Counted from the stretch's first letter, positions 1 through 7,958 are shown. The stretch: DNA of 17,319 bases from JAJZQD01 sp021847735 (GCA_027324025.1 DAHVYW010000120.1:1-17319), one strand, 5' to 3'. Made by a program: numbers and translations. Notes: generated by a model not told the origin, from the sequence alone.

Positions 1-35
1 TCCTTGTAATTATAATTATTTACTCACAAAAATCT

Positions 36-1052
36 CTAATACCCGCCTTGATTAAGTTTTACTTTTCCCTTAAATACCCTGTATACATAAATTGTGTAAA
101 ACAGTACGATCGGGACCCCTGCCAGAGCGATAATCAGCATAGCCTTTAGGGTAAGCTGCGAGGACGCCGCGTTATAGATAGTCAGGCTGAGGTTGGGATC
201 AACAGCCGGTACCCAGTTGGGGAACATCCCCAGGGCCAGTGTTAAGATCATCCCAGCCATGCAGAGTGACGAGGCCAGAAAGGCCGTTCCGTACCTGGCG
301 TATCTAACAGCCCAGGGTGCCAGAGCAATACCGGCCACTGTAATGAACGGGACCAGATACAGCACCGGATACCTAATGTAATTATCAAATAGGCTTGGTG
401 CAACAATATATGTATAGATAGAGCCTGCCAGGTACAAGGCTACAAAACTGATCCAGATTGTGCCGAAAAGTCCTTCAGCCCGTTTCTGCAAGGTACCTTC
501 AGTTTTCATCATCGTAAAAGTCACCCCTTGCATCAGGAAGGCTGCCAAACCCAGCAACCCGAGCAGGAGGGCATAAGGGTTGAGCAGGGCCAAAAAGCCG
601 CCGGTATAGTTGTATGCATTATCCAGGGGCAGCCCTTGGGCAACATTACCTACTGCCACTCCGAAGAGCAGGGCCGGGAGGAAACTACCCACGAAGAACA
701 GGAAATCCCACCTTTGGCGCCAGACAGGTTCATCAATCTGGTTACGAAACTCAATGGCCACAGCCCGGAAAATCAGGCCGAAAAGGACTAGCATCATGGC
801 CAGGTAAAACCCACTAAACACTGTGGCATATACCAGGGGGAACGCCGCAAACAGCGCGCCTCCGCCGGTTAACAGCCAAACCTCATTGCCATCCCAGAAC
901 GGGCCAATGGAACCAAGCAGAACTTTTCTTTCTTCGTTTGTTTTACCCAAGAGGTAATATAAACTCCCCACCCCCAAGTCAAAGCCGTCCAAGATCGCAT
1001 ATCCGATTATCAGTACACCTACTAATAGAAACCACGCAGTATTCAGATCCAT
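36..1052 (-). CDS. cydB: Cytochrome bd quinol oxidase subunit II
   Basis: This is the second subunit of the cytochrome bd terminal oxidase, which takes electrons from quinol and reduces oxygen to water in the cytoplasmic membrane with high affinity. The 338-residue protein starts with the typical CydB N-terminus, including DGFDLGVGSL at about residues 22-31, and has the conserved block PFWDGNEVWLLTGGGALFAA at about 51-70 followed by FSGFYLAMMLVL. Several hydrophobic segments run to the C-terminus, as expected for a polytopic subunit. The length is normal for the family. The start at 1052 is supported by a GGGGGTGA ribosome binding site a few bases upstream. It lies 78 bp after cydA and is almost certainly in the same transcript. 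Nothing recognisable follows in the remaining 35 bases of the window, so whether cydCD follow cannot be seen. Confidence 0.96.
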   Translation of the reverse strand: MDLNTAWFLLVGVLIIGYAILDGFDLGVGSLYYLLGKTNEERKVLLGSIGPFWDGNEVWLLTGGGALFAAFPLVYATVFSGFYLAMMLVLFGLIFRAVAIEFRNQIDEPVWRQRWDFLFFVGSFLPALLFGVAVGNVAQGLPLDNAYNYTGGFLALLNPYALLLGLLGLAAFLMQGVTFTMMKTEGTLQKRAEGLFGTIWISFVALYLAGSIYTYIVAPSLFDNYIRYPVLYLVPFITVAGIALAPWAVRYARYGTAFLASSLCMAGMILTLALGMFPNWVPAVDPNLSLTIYNAASSQLTLKAMLIIALAGVPIVLFYTIYVYRVFKGKVKLNQGGY

Positions 1053-1075
1053 CCATCGTCACCCCCGTTTTATTA

Positions 1076-1126
1076 TGTTTCTGCAAAACTTTTATCGTGT
1101 TTTTATCCCGGTTACAGAAACACCGG
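1076..1126 (-). other. Inverted repeats in the cydA-cydB gap
   Basis: The 78-bp gap between cydA and cydB contains an 8-bp perfect inverted repeat, TGTTTCTG (1076-1083) and CAGAAACA (1115-1122). A shorter hairpin overlaps it, CCGGT (1108-1112) and ACCGG (1122-1126). The two are partly mutually exclusive, and no T-run follows, so this is not an ordinary terminator. It could stabilise or adjust expression of the two cistrons, or be chance. Confidence 0.35.
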
Positions 1127-1130
1127 AAAC

Positions 1131-2498
1131 TTAAACCGGCATCCCCGGCTGGGATATTCCGGACCCGGCGCCTGCCACCCCGGCAACTTCGGAGTCGCCG
1201 GTCATAGCCTGCCGGACTTCACGTCGCACCAAAGTTATCAAGACAACCAGCAGTCCGCTATAAACAGCGCCAAAGAGAATTATAGACAACAAGACCTGGT
1301 ATGCCGGAAGGGGTGATGCCGCAGCACTGGTTTTTAATAAACCATGCACTATCCATGGCTGCCTGCCAATTTCGGCGGCAAACCATCCGGCTTCGTTCAC
1401 CGCCAGGGGCATCAACATAGAGTAATATGCCGCTGTAAGAAACTTCCTGTTGGTGTACACTCTGCCCCGCTTAAGCAAAATTGCTCCCCAAAGAACTAAC
1501 ACCACAAACCAACCGGCCGCCAGAATCATGGCCCTGTATGACCAATAAGTAGCCGCCACAGGGGGTCTATCAGCCACAGCGAAGTCCTTAAGCCCCTGGA
1601 TTCTTGCACCGGAGTCCCCGTAAACCAACCAACTCAACAGCCCCGGTATGCCTATGGAAAAACTGGTCGACTCTTTCCCTGGATTGGGTAGGCCAATGAT
1701 GTTTAAGGGTGCGTTGGAGCTTGACTCCCAGGCTCCCTCAAAGGCGGCAAGCTTAGCTGGCTGGGTTACAGCCACCTGCCTGGCATGCAAATCACCTAGC
1801 AATCCTTGGGCTAGGACAGCCACTACTGCGAAAATAAGGGCTATTTTCATAGATGTCCTGGCAATTTCAACGTTTTTGTTCCGCAAAAGAAAATAGGCGC
1901 TAATACCCATCATAAAGAAGGCTCCCGTTATGTAAGCAGCATCAACGGTATGCAGGTACCGGGGAACTGTCGATGGATTGAATACGGCGGCAAAGAAATC
2001 GGTTAAGACGGCTCGCCCGCCCTCGATCTTAAAGCCAGCGGGAGTTTGCTGCCAGGAGTTGGCTACGATTATCCAAAAAGCAGATAAGGTGCTCCCAAGG
2101 GCTACAAAAAACGAAGCAAAAAACCGCATCGCTTTGGAAATCCTATCCCGGCCAAATAGCAGTAAACCCATAAAAGTCGACTCCAGGAAAAAGGCGAAAA
2201 CACCTTCGGCCGCCAACGGGGCTCCAAAGATATCACCTACAAATCGGGAATACTGGGACCAGTTGGTGCCAAACTGGAACTCCATGGTTATGCCACTGGC
2301 CACTCCGATGGCAAAAGTAATGGCAAACAACTTAAACCAAAACCTGGCCATTTTGTCATACAGTTCCTTTCCTGTTCTAAAGTATTGCAACTCTATTACA
2401 GCGATAATCGTGGCCAAGCCTATACTAAGCGGCGGAAAAATGAAGTGAAAAAATGCAGTCAAGCCAAATTGCAGTCTCGACAAAAACAAAGCATCCAT
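1131..2498 (-). CDS. cydA: Cytochrome bd quinol oxidase subunit I
   Basis: This is the haem-bearing, quinol-oxidising subunit of cytochrome bd oxidase. Visible CydA landmarks are the N-terminal MDALFLSRLQFGLTAFFHF with His18 (equivalent of the E. coli haem ligand His19), the acidic AAEGVFAFFLES segment near residues 97-108, LHTVDAAYITGAF with a likely haem-ligand His near residue 183, a Met in the YWSYRAMILAAGW segment, and the diagnostic GRQPW near 375-380. At 455 residues, with a modest loop between the middle helices, it looks like the short Q-loop type seen in many Gram-positive bacteria; that class assignment is inferred. AGGGGG lies about 8 bases before the ATG. The gene follows the Rrf2 regulator by 62 bp with no terminator between them, which suggests a common transcript. 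Confidence 0.97.
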   Translation of the reverse strand: MDALFLSRLQFGLTAFFHFIFPPLSIGLATIIAVIELQYFRTGKELYDKMARFWFKLFAITFAIGVASGITMEFQFGTNWSQYSRFVGDIFGAPLAAEGVFAFFLESTFMGLLLFGRDRISKAMRFFASFFVALGSTLSAFWIIVANSWQQTPAGFKIEGGRAVLTDFFAAVFNPSTVPRYLHTVDAAYITGAFFMMGISAYFLLRNKNVEIARTSMKIALIFAVVAVLAQGLLGDLHARQVAVTQPAKLAAFEGAWESSSNAPLNIIGLPNPGKESTSFSIGIPGLLSWLVYGDSGARIQGLKDFAVADRPPVAATYWSYRAMILAAGWFVVLVLWGAILLKRGRVYTNRKFLTAAYYSMLMPLAVNEAGWFAAEIGRQPWIVHGLLKTSAAASPLPAYQVLLSIILFGAVYSGLLVVLITLVRREVRQAMTGDSEVAGVAGAGSGISQPGMPV

Positions 2499-2560
2499 AA
2501 AATTAACCCCCTGTCAAATTATTGTTCACCCAAAAGGTATAGTTTATAACCAAAAAAATG

Positions 2561-2965
2561 TTAGTGCTGCAGATCGCCAAAATTGTGACTTTTCAATTCA
2601 AGTACGAGTATTCCCTGGATATCTGCCAGTGCCCGGTGTACTTGGCACGTTGGTGCACCATGTTTGCTGCAGTATTTTTCGTCGACCAGGCAGCGGTTAA
2701 TAGCTATCGGGCCTTCGACGGCTTCAACCACATCAAGAAATGTAATATCTTTGGGGTCTTTGGCTAAGTAATAACCTCCGCCTACCCCGCGCTGTGATTT
2801 GACGATGCCTGCCTTAATCAGGGACGGCATTATCTTAAGTAAAAATCTCATCGGCACAACCTGCTGCCTGGCAATCGCCTGGGCTTCCACCACCTTTCCC
2901 CTGGTTTGACCGGCAAGGTAGAGTATGGCTCTAAATGCATAGTCTGTCGCTTGGTTCAAGATCAT
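2561..2965 (-). CDS. Rrf2-family iron-sulfur transcriptional regulator
   Basis: This is a 134-residue winged-helix regulator of the Rrf2 family (relatives IscR, NsrR, RirA, CymR). The N-terminus MILNQATDYAFRAILYLAG is the family hallmark. The helix-turn-helix and wing cover about residues 28-70, with SQRGVGGGYYLAKDP as the wing. Three cysteines at 92, 99 and 107 lie where IscR and NsrR bind an iron-sulfur cluster, so it probably senses oxygen, nitric oxide, redox state or iron; CymR-type members lack these cysteines. I prefer the ATG at 2965 to an upstream in-frame start at 2992 because it gives the canonical N-terminus and because the upstream start would lie inside the operator. The gene immediately precedes cydAB, so control of the bd oxidase and autoregulation are the likely roles. 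The specific signal is not determinable from sequence. Confidence 0.93.
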   Translation of the reverse strand: MILNQATDYAFRAILYLAGQTRGKVVEAQAIARQQVVPMRFLLKIMPSLIKAGIVKSQRGVGGGYYLAKDPKDITFLDVVEAVEGPIAINRCLVDEKYCSKHGAPTCQVHRALADIQGILVLELKSHNFGDLQH

Positions 2966-2978
2966 TAGATATCCCGCC

Positions 2979-3007
2979 TTAAAGTACACCAATTAAGTGT
3001 ACTTTAA
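2979..3007 (-). promoter_or_regulatory. Probable Rrf2 operator (perfect 11-bp inverted repeat)
   Basis: TTAAAGTACAC (2979-2989) and GTGTACTTTAA (2997-3007) form a perfect inverted repeat with a 7-bp spacer. It begins at the last base of the -10 box of the promoter at 3007-3035 and covers the expected transcription start, 14 to 42 bp upstream of the chosen Rrf2 start codon. Bound protein there would block RNA polymerase. The position and symmetry suit a dimeric winged-helix regulator, most simply the adjacent Rrf2 protein. That binding assignment is inference. Confidence 0.8.
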
Positions 3008-3035
3008 TTTTAAAGAAAAAAATGTCGTTTGTCAA
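3007..3035 (-). promoter_or_regulatory. Sigma-A promoter of rrf2-cydAB
   Basis: On the minus strand a perfect -35 box TTGACA (3030-3035) is followed by exactly 17 bp and a -10 box TAAAAT (3007-3012). Transcription would start near position 3000, inside the inverted repeat. The -10 box and spacer are A+T rich, as in strong Gram-positive promoters. It reads into the Rrf2 gene and, with no terminator seen, on through cydA and cydB. Confidence 0.82.
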
Positions 3036-3102
3036 CATTTTTCCAAAAAAACCAGCAATAGTTTTCCATCGAAAGAAATCCCCCGGCCCCCCCTGTGTAG
3101 TA

Positions 3103-3130
3103 TTAAAAAAACCGGCTATTCAACCGGTTA
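3103..3130 (-). terminator. Rho-independent terminator after the response regulator
   Basis: On the minus strand the sequence is AACCGG, an 8-base loop, CCGGTT and a run of T residues (3105-3110). The first stem arm starts inside the TAA stop codon (3128-3130) of the response-regulator gene, so the terminator is built directly onto the end of the gene. It separates that gene from the rrf2-cydAB promoter. Confidence 0.8.
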
Positions 3131-3523
3131 CAACGCAGACGCCTGGGAATGTTTTTTAGTGGCTGCTTCCCTCATTATCTTACGGATGTCTTCGACATCG
3201 AAAGGCTTGATAATACATTTGACAGCCCCCATGCTGTAAGCCCGGTCTATGACATCCTTTTCCGTAAAGGCTGTCATAATGACAACAGCAGGGTGGTACC
3301 CGGACTCGGTGATCTTTTCAAGGGCTTTGGTCCCGTCCATCACCGGCATCCTAATATCCATAAAAACCAAGTGGGGATTAACTTTTTTTACCATTTCAAC
3401 TGCTTCCAGCCCGTTCGAGGCAAGGTATGAATTATGACCTTCTTCCCTGACAACGGTGTCTAAGAGATAACGAACTCCCGGCTGGTCATCAACGACAAGA
3501 ATGTTCAGGCGTTGATATCCCAC
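3128..3523 (-). CDS. Stand-alone response regulator, Spo0F-like
   Basis: This is a single receiver domain with no output domain, about 131 residues. Numbering from the GTG at 3523, the acidic pair is Asp12-Asp13 (ILVVDDQ), the phosphoacceptor is Asp56 (LVFMDIRMPVMDG), the switch Thr is 84 (IMTAF) and the conserved Lys is 107 (IIKPF). This is the layout of Spo0F, the phosphotransfer intermediate of the sporulation phosphorelay, and of similar CheY-like single-domain proteins. The GTG start is chosen because AGGGGGTG lies 5-7 bases upstream and the product then begins just before the first beta strand. An in-frame ATG at 3541 and TTG at 3562 are alternatives. No histidine kinase is nearby, so the partner is unknown and the symbol spo0F is not assigned. 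Confidence 0.9.
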   Translation of the reverse strand: MGYQRLNILVVDDQPGVRYLLDTVVREEGHNSYLASNGLEAVEMVKKVNPHLVFMDIRMPVMDGTKALEKITESGYHPAVVIMTAFTEKDVIDRAYSMGAVKCIIKPFDVEDIRKIMREAATKKHSQASAL

Positions 3524-3584
3524 ATTGACACCCCCTGACATAATCTGCTCATATTTATTCAAAATCTTTTATATGATAGTAAAC

Positions 3585-3635
3585 TTCGACGAACTAAATA
3601 CAATCCCTTCAAAAACTGACAATAACTTTCCGACA
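3585..3635 (-). promoter_or_regulatory. Two possible Spo0A-box-like sites upstream of the response regulator
   Basis: The 125-bp gap before the response regulator holds TGTCGGA (minus strand, 3629-3635) and CGTCGAA (3585-3591). Each matches the Spo0A box TGTCGAA at 6 of 7 positions. Spo0F genes in Bacillus are under Spo0A control, so the location is suggestive. Seven-base sites occur by chance and no clear promoter was found beside them. Confidence 0.25.
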
Positions 3636-3687
3636 AATACCGAGCATTATCGTCAAATATGGAGGCTTTTTAACATTTCAGTCTTTT

Positions 3688-4845
3688 TTAACGGGAATAT
3701 GCCTCTTTTCCGTCAATTATAACCTTTTCCACCCTTGTTTTTAATTCAAGAGGCTGCCCGCTAAGGATTATTAAGTCACCGTCTTTGCCAGGCGTAATAC
3801 TGCCAATCCTGTCTGATAACCCAATAATTTCAGCCGCATTCAAAGTAATTGCCTTTAGCGCCTCCCTCTCGTCCATGCCTGCTTTTACGGCCAGGGCAGC
3901 ACTTAAACTGAGATAATTGATGGGAATTACCGGGTGATCGGTCATAATAGCCACTTTCACCCCTGCCCGGCTAAGGATGCCGGCGTTTTCGTGGGTGCGA
4001 AACTGTAGTTCCACCTTGGACCTGTTAGTCAACAACGGGCCAACAATTGCGGGTATACCCCTTTTGGCCAGTTCCTCAGCTATCTTAAAGCCTTCTGTAC
4101 AGTGTTCAACAACAAGCCTAACCCCGAATTCTTCGGCTATCCTGATGGCCGTCATAATGTCATCAGCCCTGTGGGCGTGCGCCCGCAAGGGTAATTCGCC
4201 CTTTAGGACCCGGACCAGTATTTCCATCCTCAAATCCCGGTCCGGCATCTTTTCGGGATCCCGCGCCCCTTGGTCAAGCTTTTTCATGTAATTCATGGCT
4301 TTTACAAGGTGTTCCCTCAATAAAGCCGCCGTGGCCATTCGGGTCATGGGGCTTTTTTGATGACCCCCGTATACTCGCTTAGGATTTTCCCCAAAAGCTA
4401 CCTTTAAGCCGACAGGATTTTTAACAACCATGTAGTCTACCACCTGGCCCGCCGTTTTCACGGCAAGGTTTTCCCCGCCGATTACATTTCCACTGCCTGG
4501 GCCGGTTACAACCGTGGTTACCCCTCCCTCAAGGGCATCGGCAAAGCCCTGGTCCTCCGGATTGATGGCATCTATGGCTCGCAAGTGGGGAGTCACGGGG
4601 TCTGTCATTTCATTGATGTCGTTCCCCTCAATTCGGAAGGTCTCCTCAAGTATACCCACATGGCAGTGCGCGTCTATAAAGCCTGGCGCAACCGTCTTTC
4701 CGGCGGCGTCGATGACCTCCGCGCCTTCGGGAATACGGGTCAGGGCGCCAACTTCTTTGATTTTTCCGTTTTCTATCAGGACGGTCCCCTTTTCGATATC
4801 CGGTCCCGCCATAGTTAAAATTCTACCGTTAACAATTGCTAACAT
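3688..4845 (-). CDS. Metal-dependent amidohydrolase, imidazolonepropionase-like
   Basis: This is a TIM-barrel amidohydrolase of the broad imidazolonepropionase-related group (COG1228-like), about 385 residues. An N-terminal beta-sandwich part (LAIVNGRILTM, VLIENGKIKEVG) precedes the metal-binding HCH at residues 60-62 in APGFIDAHCHVG. Further likely metal or catalytic residues are His223 and His225 (RAHAHRADD), His248 (VVEHCTEG) and Asp303 (IMTDHPV). The C-terminus shows the usual SITPGKDGDLIIL closing motif. The substrate cannot be read from sequence. The start is uncertain: the ATG at 4845 gives the normal family N-terminus but has its purine-rich stretch 15 bases away, and an in-frame GTG at 4872 would add nine residues. 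It follows the Nif3-like gene closely and is probably cotranscribed with it and tex. Confidence 0.88.
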   Translation of the reverse strand: MLAIVNGRILTMAGPDIEKGTVLIENGKIKEVGALTRIPEGAEVIDAAGKTVAPGFIDAHCHVGILEETFRIEGNDINEMTDPVTPHLRAIDAINPEDQGFADALEGGVTTVVTGPGSGNVIGGENLAVKTAGQVVDYMVVKNPVGLKVAFGENPKRVYGGHQKSPMTRMATAALLREHLVKAMNYMKKLDQGARDPEKMPDRDLRMEILVRVLKGELPLRAHAHRADDIMTAIRIAEEFGVRLVVEHCTEGFKIAEELAKRGIPAIVGPLLTNRSKVELQFRTHENAGILSRAGVKVAIMTDHPVIPINYLSLSAALAVKAGMDEREALKAITLNAAEIIGLSDRIGSITPGKDGDLIILSGQPLELKTRVEKVIIDGKEAYSR

Positions 4846-4891
4846 CGTTTTATCTAATACCCCTCTCTCCACATTGTTTTGGTGCCATTAA

Positions 4892-5740
4892 TTAATCCTG
4901 TTGTGGATTAATCACTCCACTCATCCTGAGTACTTCCAGACCGTGTTTTTGTAGGGACCGGATAACCAGGTTGATACCGATGGAATCTGAGGCCATATGC
5001 CCCGCTACCACAACATTGCCGATATTCTGCTGTTTAACAGCTTTGATTGCATCATCAGGCATATGCATCACAACAAGGGTGCCCACTCCCGCTTCAAAGT
5101 AAGCCCTAATCACCTTTTCCCCGCCGCTGGTCCCACCGGCCATCGTCACAAACACCCGGCCAGCAAAATCATCTTCCTTACCCACTCTGGTTACCGGTTT
5201 GGCAAGGGTTTTATTGTATTCGGGCAGTTTCCCCAAAATACTTATGACGTCTTTTACAACGGGTTTGTTTATTTTTTTCAGGTTCTTATCGAGGCAATTC
5301 TGGACAAAGGTCTCAGCCAAAATATCGGCCGGGGTATGAATTGTTATCAGCGGCATTCCCAAAAGTTTGGCGGCTGATACCACCCGGTCGTAATTCGCCA
5401 CATGGTGGGCCCGGCTAACCTGTTCAACCCGCTCACGCAGGGCCTTTTGGGCTTTGTTTATAGGTACTCCGGCTAAAACCATGCGATCAATCTGGTTGGC
5501 CATGACATTGTGAAACTCCACCATAGGCAGGCCTCCTTTGGGATGATGGGTAATTACCGCATCTACTCCCAGTTGACGCGCCAACAGAAGTTCTCCGACC
5601 TCAATGTCTACTCCGAAGGCCACTTTTTTAATGTTCAATCCTTCCACGACAACCCCGGAGTCAGCGGGGGTTTCCTTCAACCCGGCAAGCCGCAGGGCAA
5701 CTTCCAAAATCTCTTGAGTATTCGTAGGTGACACCTCCAT
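4892..5740 (-). CDS. Nif3-like dinuclear metal centre protein
   Basis: This is a 282-residue member of the NIF3 (NGG1p-interacting factor 3) superfamily. The ITHHP motif with His65-His66 and the C-terminal GHMASDSIGIN (His248, Asp252) are the two ends of the known dimetal site. Members are widespread; some bacterial relatives are described as GTP cyclohydrolase I type 2, but the biochemical role of most is unsettled. The gene begins 24 bp after the tex stop. The start is slightly odd: the ATG at 5740 has no good ribosome binding site ahead of it, while a strong GGAGGTG lies just inside the frame with no usual start codon at proper spacing, so the true start may differ by a few residues or depend on coupling with tex. 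Confidence 0.88.
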   Translation of the reverse strand: MEVSPTNTQEILEVALRLAGLKETPADSGVVVEGLNIKKVAFGVDIEVGELLLARQLGVDAVITHHPKGGLPMVEFHNVMANQIDRMVLAGVPINKAQKALRERVEQVSRAHHVANYDRVVSAAKLLGMPLITIHTPADILAETFVQNCLDKNLKKINKPVVKDVISILGKLPEYNKTLAKPVTRVGKEDDFAGRVFVTMAGGTSGGEKVIRAYFEAGVGTLVVMHMPDDAIKAVKQQNIGNVVVAGHMASDSIGINLVIRSLQKHGLEVLRMSGVINPQQD

Positions 5741-5764
5741 TAAATAATCAGTCCATAAATTTAT

Positions 5765-7915
5765 CTAGATGTTTTTCATACTAAGGGCTACCCGCTCCCG
5801 GGTCAGGTCGACATTTATAATCCTCACCTTCACATTGTCCCCTACAGACACTACTTCCATGGGATGTTTGACAAACTTGTCGGCCAGTTCGGAAATGTGT
5901 ACCAGACCGTCATGCTTGACGCCAATGTCCACAAAAGCCCCGAAGTCAACGACATTTCGTACTACTCCCTGCAGAGTCATACCTGGTTTGAGGTTTTCCA
6001 GGGATGTAACATCTGTTCTGAAAACAGGCTTCGGCATTTCCTCCCTGGGATCCCGCCCGGGTTTTTGCAGGGCATCAATTATATCCCTGACTGTCGGTAT
6101 GCCGGCCCCCAGCTCTTTGGCAGTTTCTACAATATCAAGGGCAGCCAGCTTTAGACGCAGCTCGCCGAGGTTGCTGCGGCCCAATTCCTGTATAGTAGCC
6201 CCGACCCTGGCTAAAATCTTCCCGGCAATGTCATAGGATTCGGGATGAACCGGGGTGTTTTCCAAGGGGTTCTCCCCGTCAGGCAGCCTGATAAAACCAG
6301 CACACTGAATAAAAGTCTGTTCACCCAGCCGCGGAATACCCATCAGCTGCCCGCGGCTTTTGAATTTGCCGTGTTTGTCTCTAAAACTCACAATACTCTT
6401 GGCTACAGCCGGCTTTATCCCCGCCACATACCTGAGGAGGGACGGGGAAGCCGTGTTGAGGTCAACTCCAACAGTGTTGACACAGGACTCAACAACCCCG
6501 TGCAGTGACTCCTCCAGCCTTTTAGGGGTCACATCATGCTGGTATTGGCCGACACCTATGGCCTTGGGCTCGATTTTCACTAACTCCGCCAGGGGGTCCT
6601 GTAAACGCCTGGCAATAGAAACGGCACTCCTTAAGGAAAGGTCGTATTCTGGGAACTCTTCTCCGGCCACCTTTGACGCCGAATAAACCGAAGCGCCGGC
6701 CTCACTGACAATGGTATAGCTGACGGTCAGCCCCTCCTCTTTTATCATCTCGGCCACCAGGGACTCCGTTTCCCTGGAGGCGGTGCCGTTTCCGACAGTG
6801 ATTAATTCGACGGCATGGTTTCGAATCATCCCGGCCATTATCTTCTTGGCCTCAGCAGCTTTGTTCTGCGGCTGGTGGGGGTACATGACCCCAACCTCGA
6901 GAACTTTTCCCGTTTCATCTACGACTGCCAGCTTGCAGCCCGTCCGGTATCCGGGGTCTACGCCCAGTACGGTTTTTCCACTGACGGGGGGCTGCAACAG
7001 CAGACTGCGCAGGTTGGCTGAAAAAATAACAATAGCCTGTTGTTCTCCCTTGTCAGTCAACTCGTTTCTTACTTCACGTTCAATAGACGGAGCAATCAGC
7101 CGTTTGTAGGCATCCTCCGCTGCCTGGACCAGAACCTGTTGCCAAATGGATTTATCATAGGTAATCATTCTTCTGAGAATCGCCGAAATGATTTTGTCAA
7201 CCGGGGCCTCGATACCGGCTGCAATCATATTTTCCTTTTCCCCCCTGTTAACAGCCAAAATACGGTGGGGAGGTATTTTACTTACCGGCTCTTTGTAGTC
7301 ATAGTACATTTCAAAGGGTGAACGCTTTTTGGGGTCAACCGCCCGGGTTACCAGCATCCCCTCGTTGAAGGTAAGCCGGCGGGCCATTTTACGGACTTCG
7401 GCATCATCGGAAACGGTTTCGGCTATTATATCCATAGCCCCGCCAATAACATCTGCGGGTGTATGCAGTTCTTTTTCCGGGTTGATATACTGGGCAGCCA
7501 ACTCTTCGATGCTCCCCGCCTCATCCTGCTGAGCCATTATTCTCAAGGCCAGGGGTTCAAGTCCGCGCTCCCTGGCCACGGTAGCCCGGGTCCTGCGCTT
7601 CTGCTTGTAAGGCCTGTAGAGGTCCTCCACTTCCCGTAGTTTGACCGATTTGATTATAGCTTCCTTCAGTTCTTCGCTGAGTTTACCCTGTTCGTCGATG
7701 AGCCGCAAGACCTCTTCCTTCCTGGCTGCCAGGTTGCGGAGGTACTTGACTCTTTCTTCGATGGCCCTGATCTGGTTTTCGTCCAGTTCTCCGGTGGCCT
7801 CTTTACGGTAACGGGCAATAAAAGGGACAGTGTTTTCCTCGTCCAGCAGCTTAACAGTACTGGCTACCTGAGACTCCTTTAAGCCGAGCTCCATGGCTAT
7901 GGTTTTGTTTTCCAT
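5765..7915 (-). CDS. tex: Tex-family RNA-binding transcription accessory protein
   Basis: This is a 716-residue Tex protein (relative of eukaryotic Spt6), a conserved nucleic-acid-binding factor linked to transcription and, in some bacteria, to toxin expression. The order is an N-terminal helical region, a YqgF/RNase H-like domain at about 315-440 (starting VLGVDPGYRTG), helix-hairpin-helix repeats at about 485-550 (VDLNTASPSLLRYVAGI, then LMGIPRLGEQTF), and a C-terminal S1 RNA-binding domain at about 640-716 (GVVRNVVDFGAFVDIG, DGLVHISELAD). The length is typical, and nothing is missing. The ATG at 7915 has AAAGGAG seven bases upstream and is preferred to the overlapping TTG at 7918. It heads a cluster with the Nif3-like and amidohydrolase genes. 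Confidence 0.97.
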   Translation of the reverse strand: MENKTIAMELGLKESQVASTVKLLDEENTVPFIARYRKEATGELDENQIRAIEERVKYLRNLAARKEEVLRLIDEQGKLSEELKEAIIKSVKLREVEDLYRPYKQKRRTRATVARERGLEPLALRIMAQQDEAGSIEELAAQYINPEKELHTPADVIGGAMDIIAETVSDDAEVRKMARRLTFNEGMLVTRAVDPKKRSPFEMYYDYKEPVSKIPPHRILAVNRGEKENMIAAGIEAPVDKIISAILRRMITYDKSIWQQVLVQAAEDAYKRLIAPSIEREVRNELTDKGEQQAIVIFSANLRSLLLQPPVSGKTVLGVDPGYRTGCKLAVVDETGKVLEVGVMYPHQPQNKAAEAKKIMAGMIRNHAVELITVGNGTASRETESLVAEMIKEEGLTVSYTIVSEAGASVYSASKVAGEEFPEYDLSLRSAVSIARRLQDPLAELVKIEPKAIGVGQYQHDVTPKRLEESLHGVVESCVNTVGVDLNTASPSLLRYVAGIKPAVAKSIVSFRDKHGKFKSRGQLMGIPRLGEQTFIQCAGFIRLPDGENPLENTPVHPESYDIAGKILARVGATIQELGRSNLGELRLKLAALDIVETAKELGAGIPTVRDIIDALQKPGRDPREEMPKPVFRTDVTSLENLKPGMTLQGVVRNVVDFGAFVDIGVKHDGLVHISELADKFVKHPMEVVSVGDNVKVRIINVDLTRERVALSMKNI

Positions 7916-7958
7916 CAATTATCTCCTTTGTCTTATCGTGAGTATCCCGTATTATGGG

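Noticed and set aside
1978..2448. 156-codon plus-strand frame opposite cydA
   Set aside because: Antisense shadow of a highly conserved gene, no ribosome binding site and no family resemblance.
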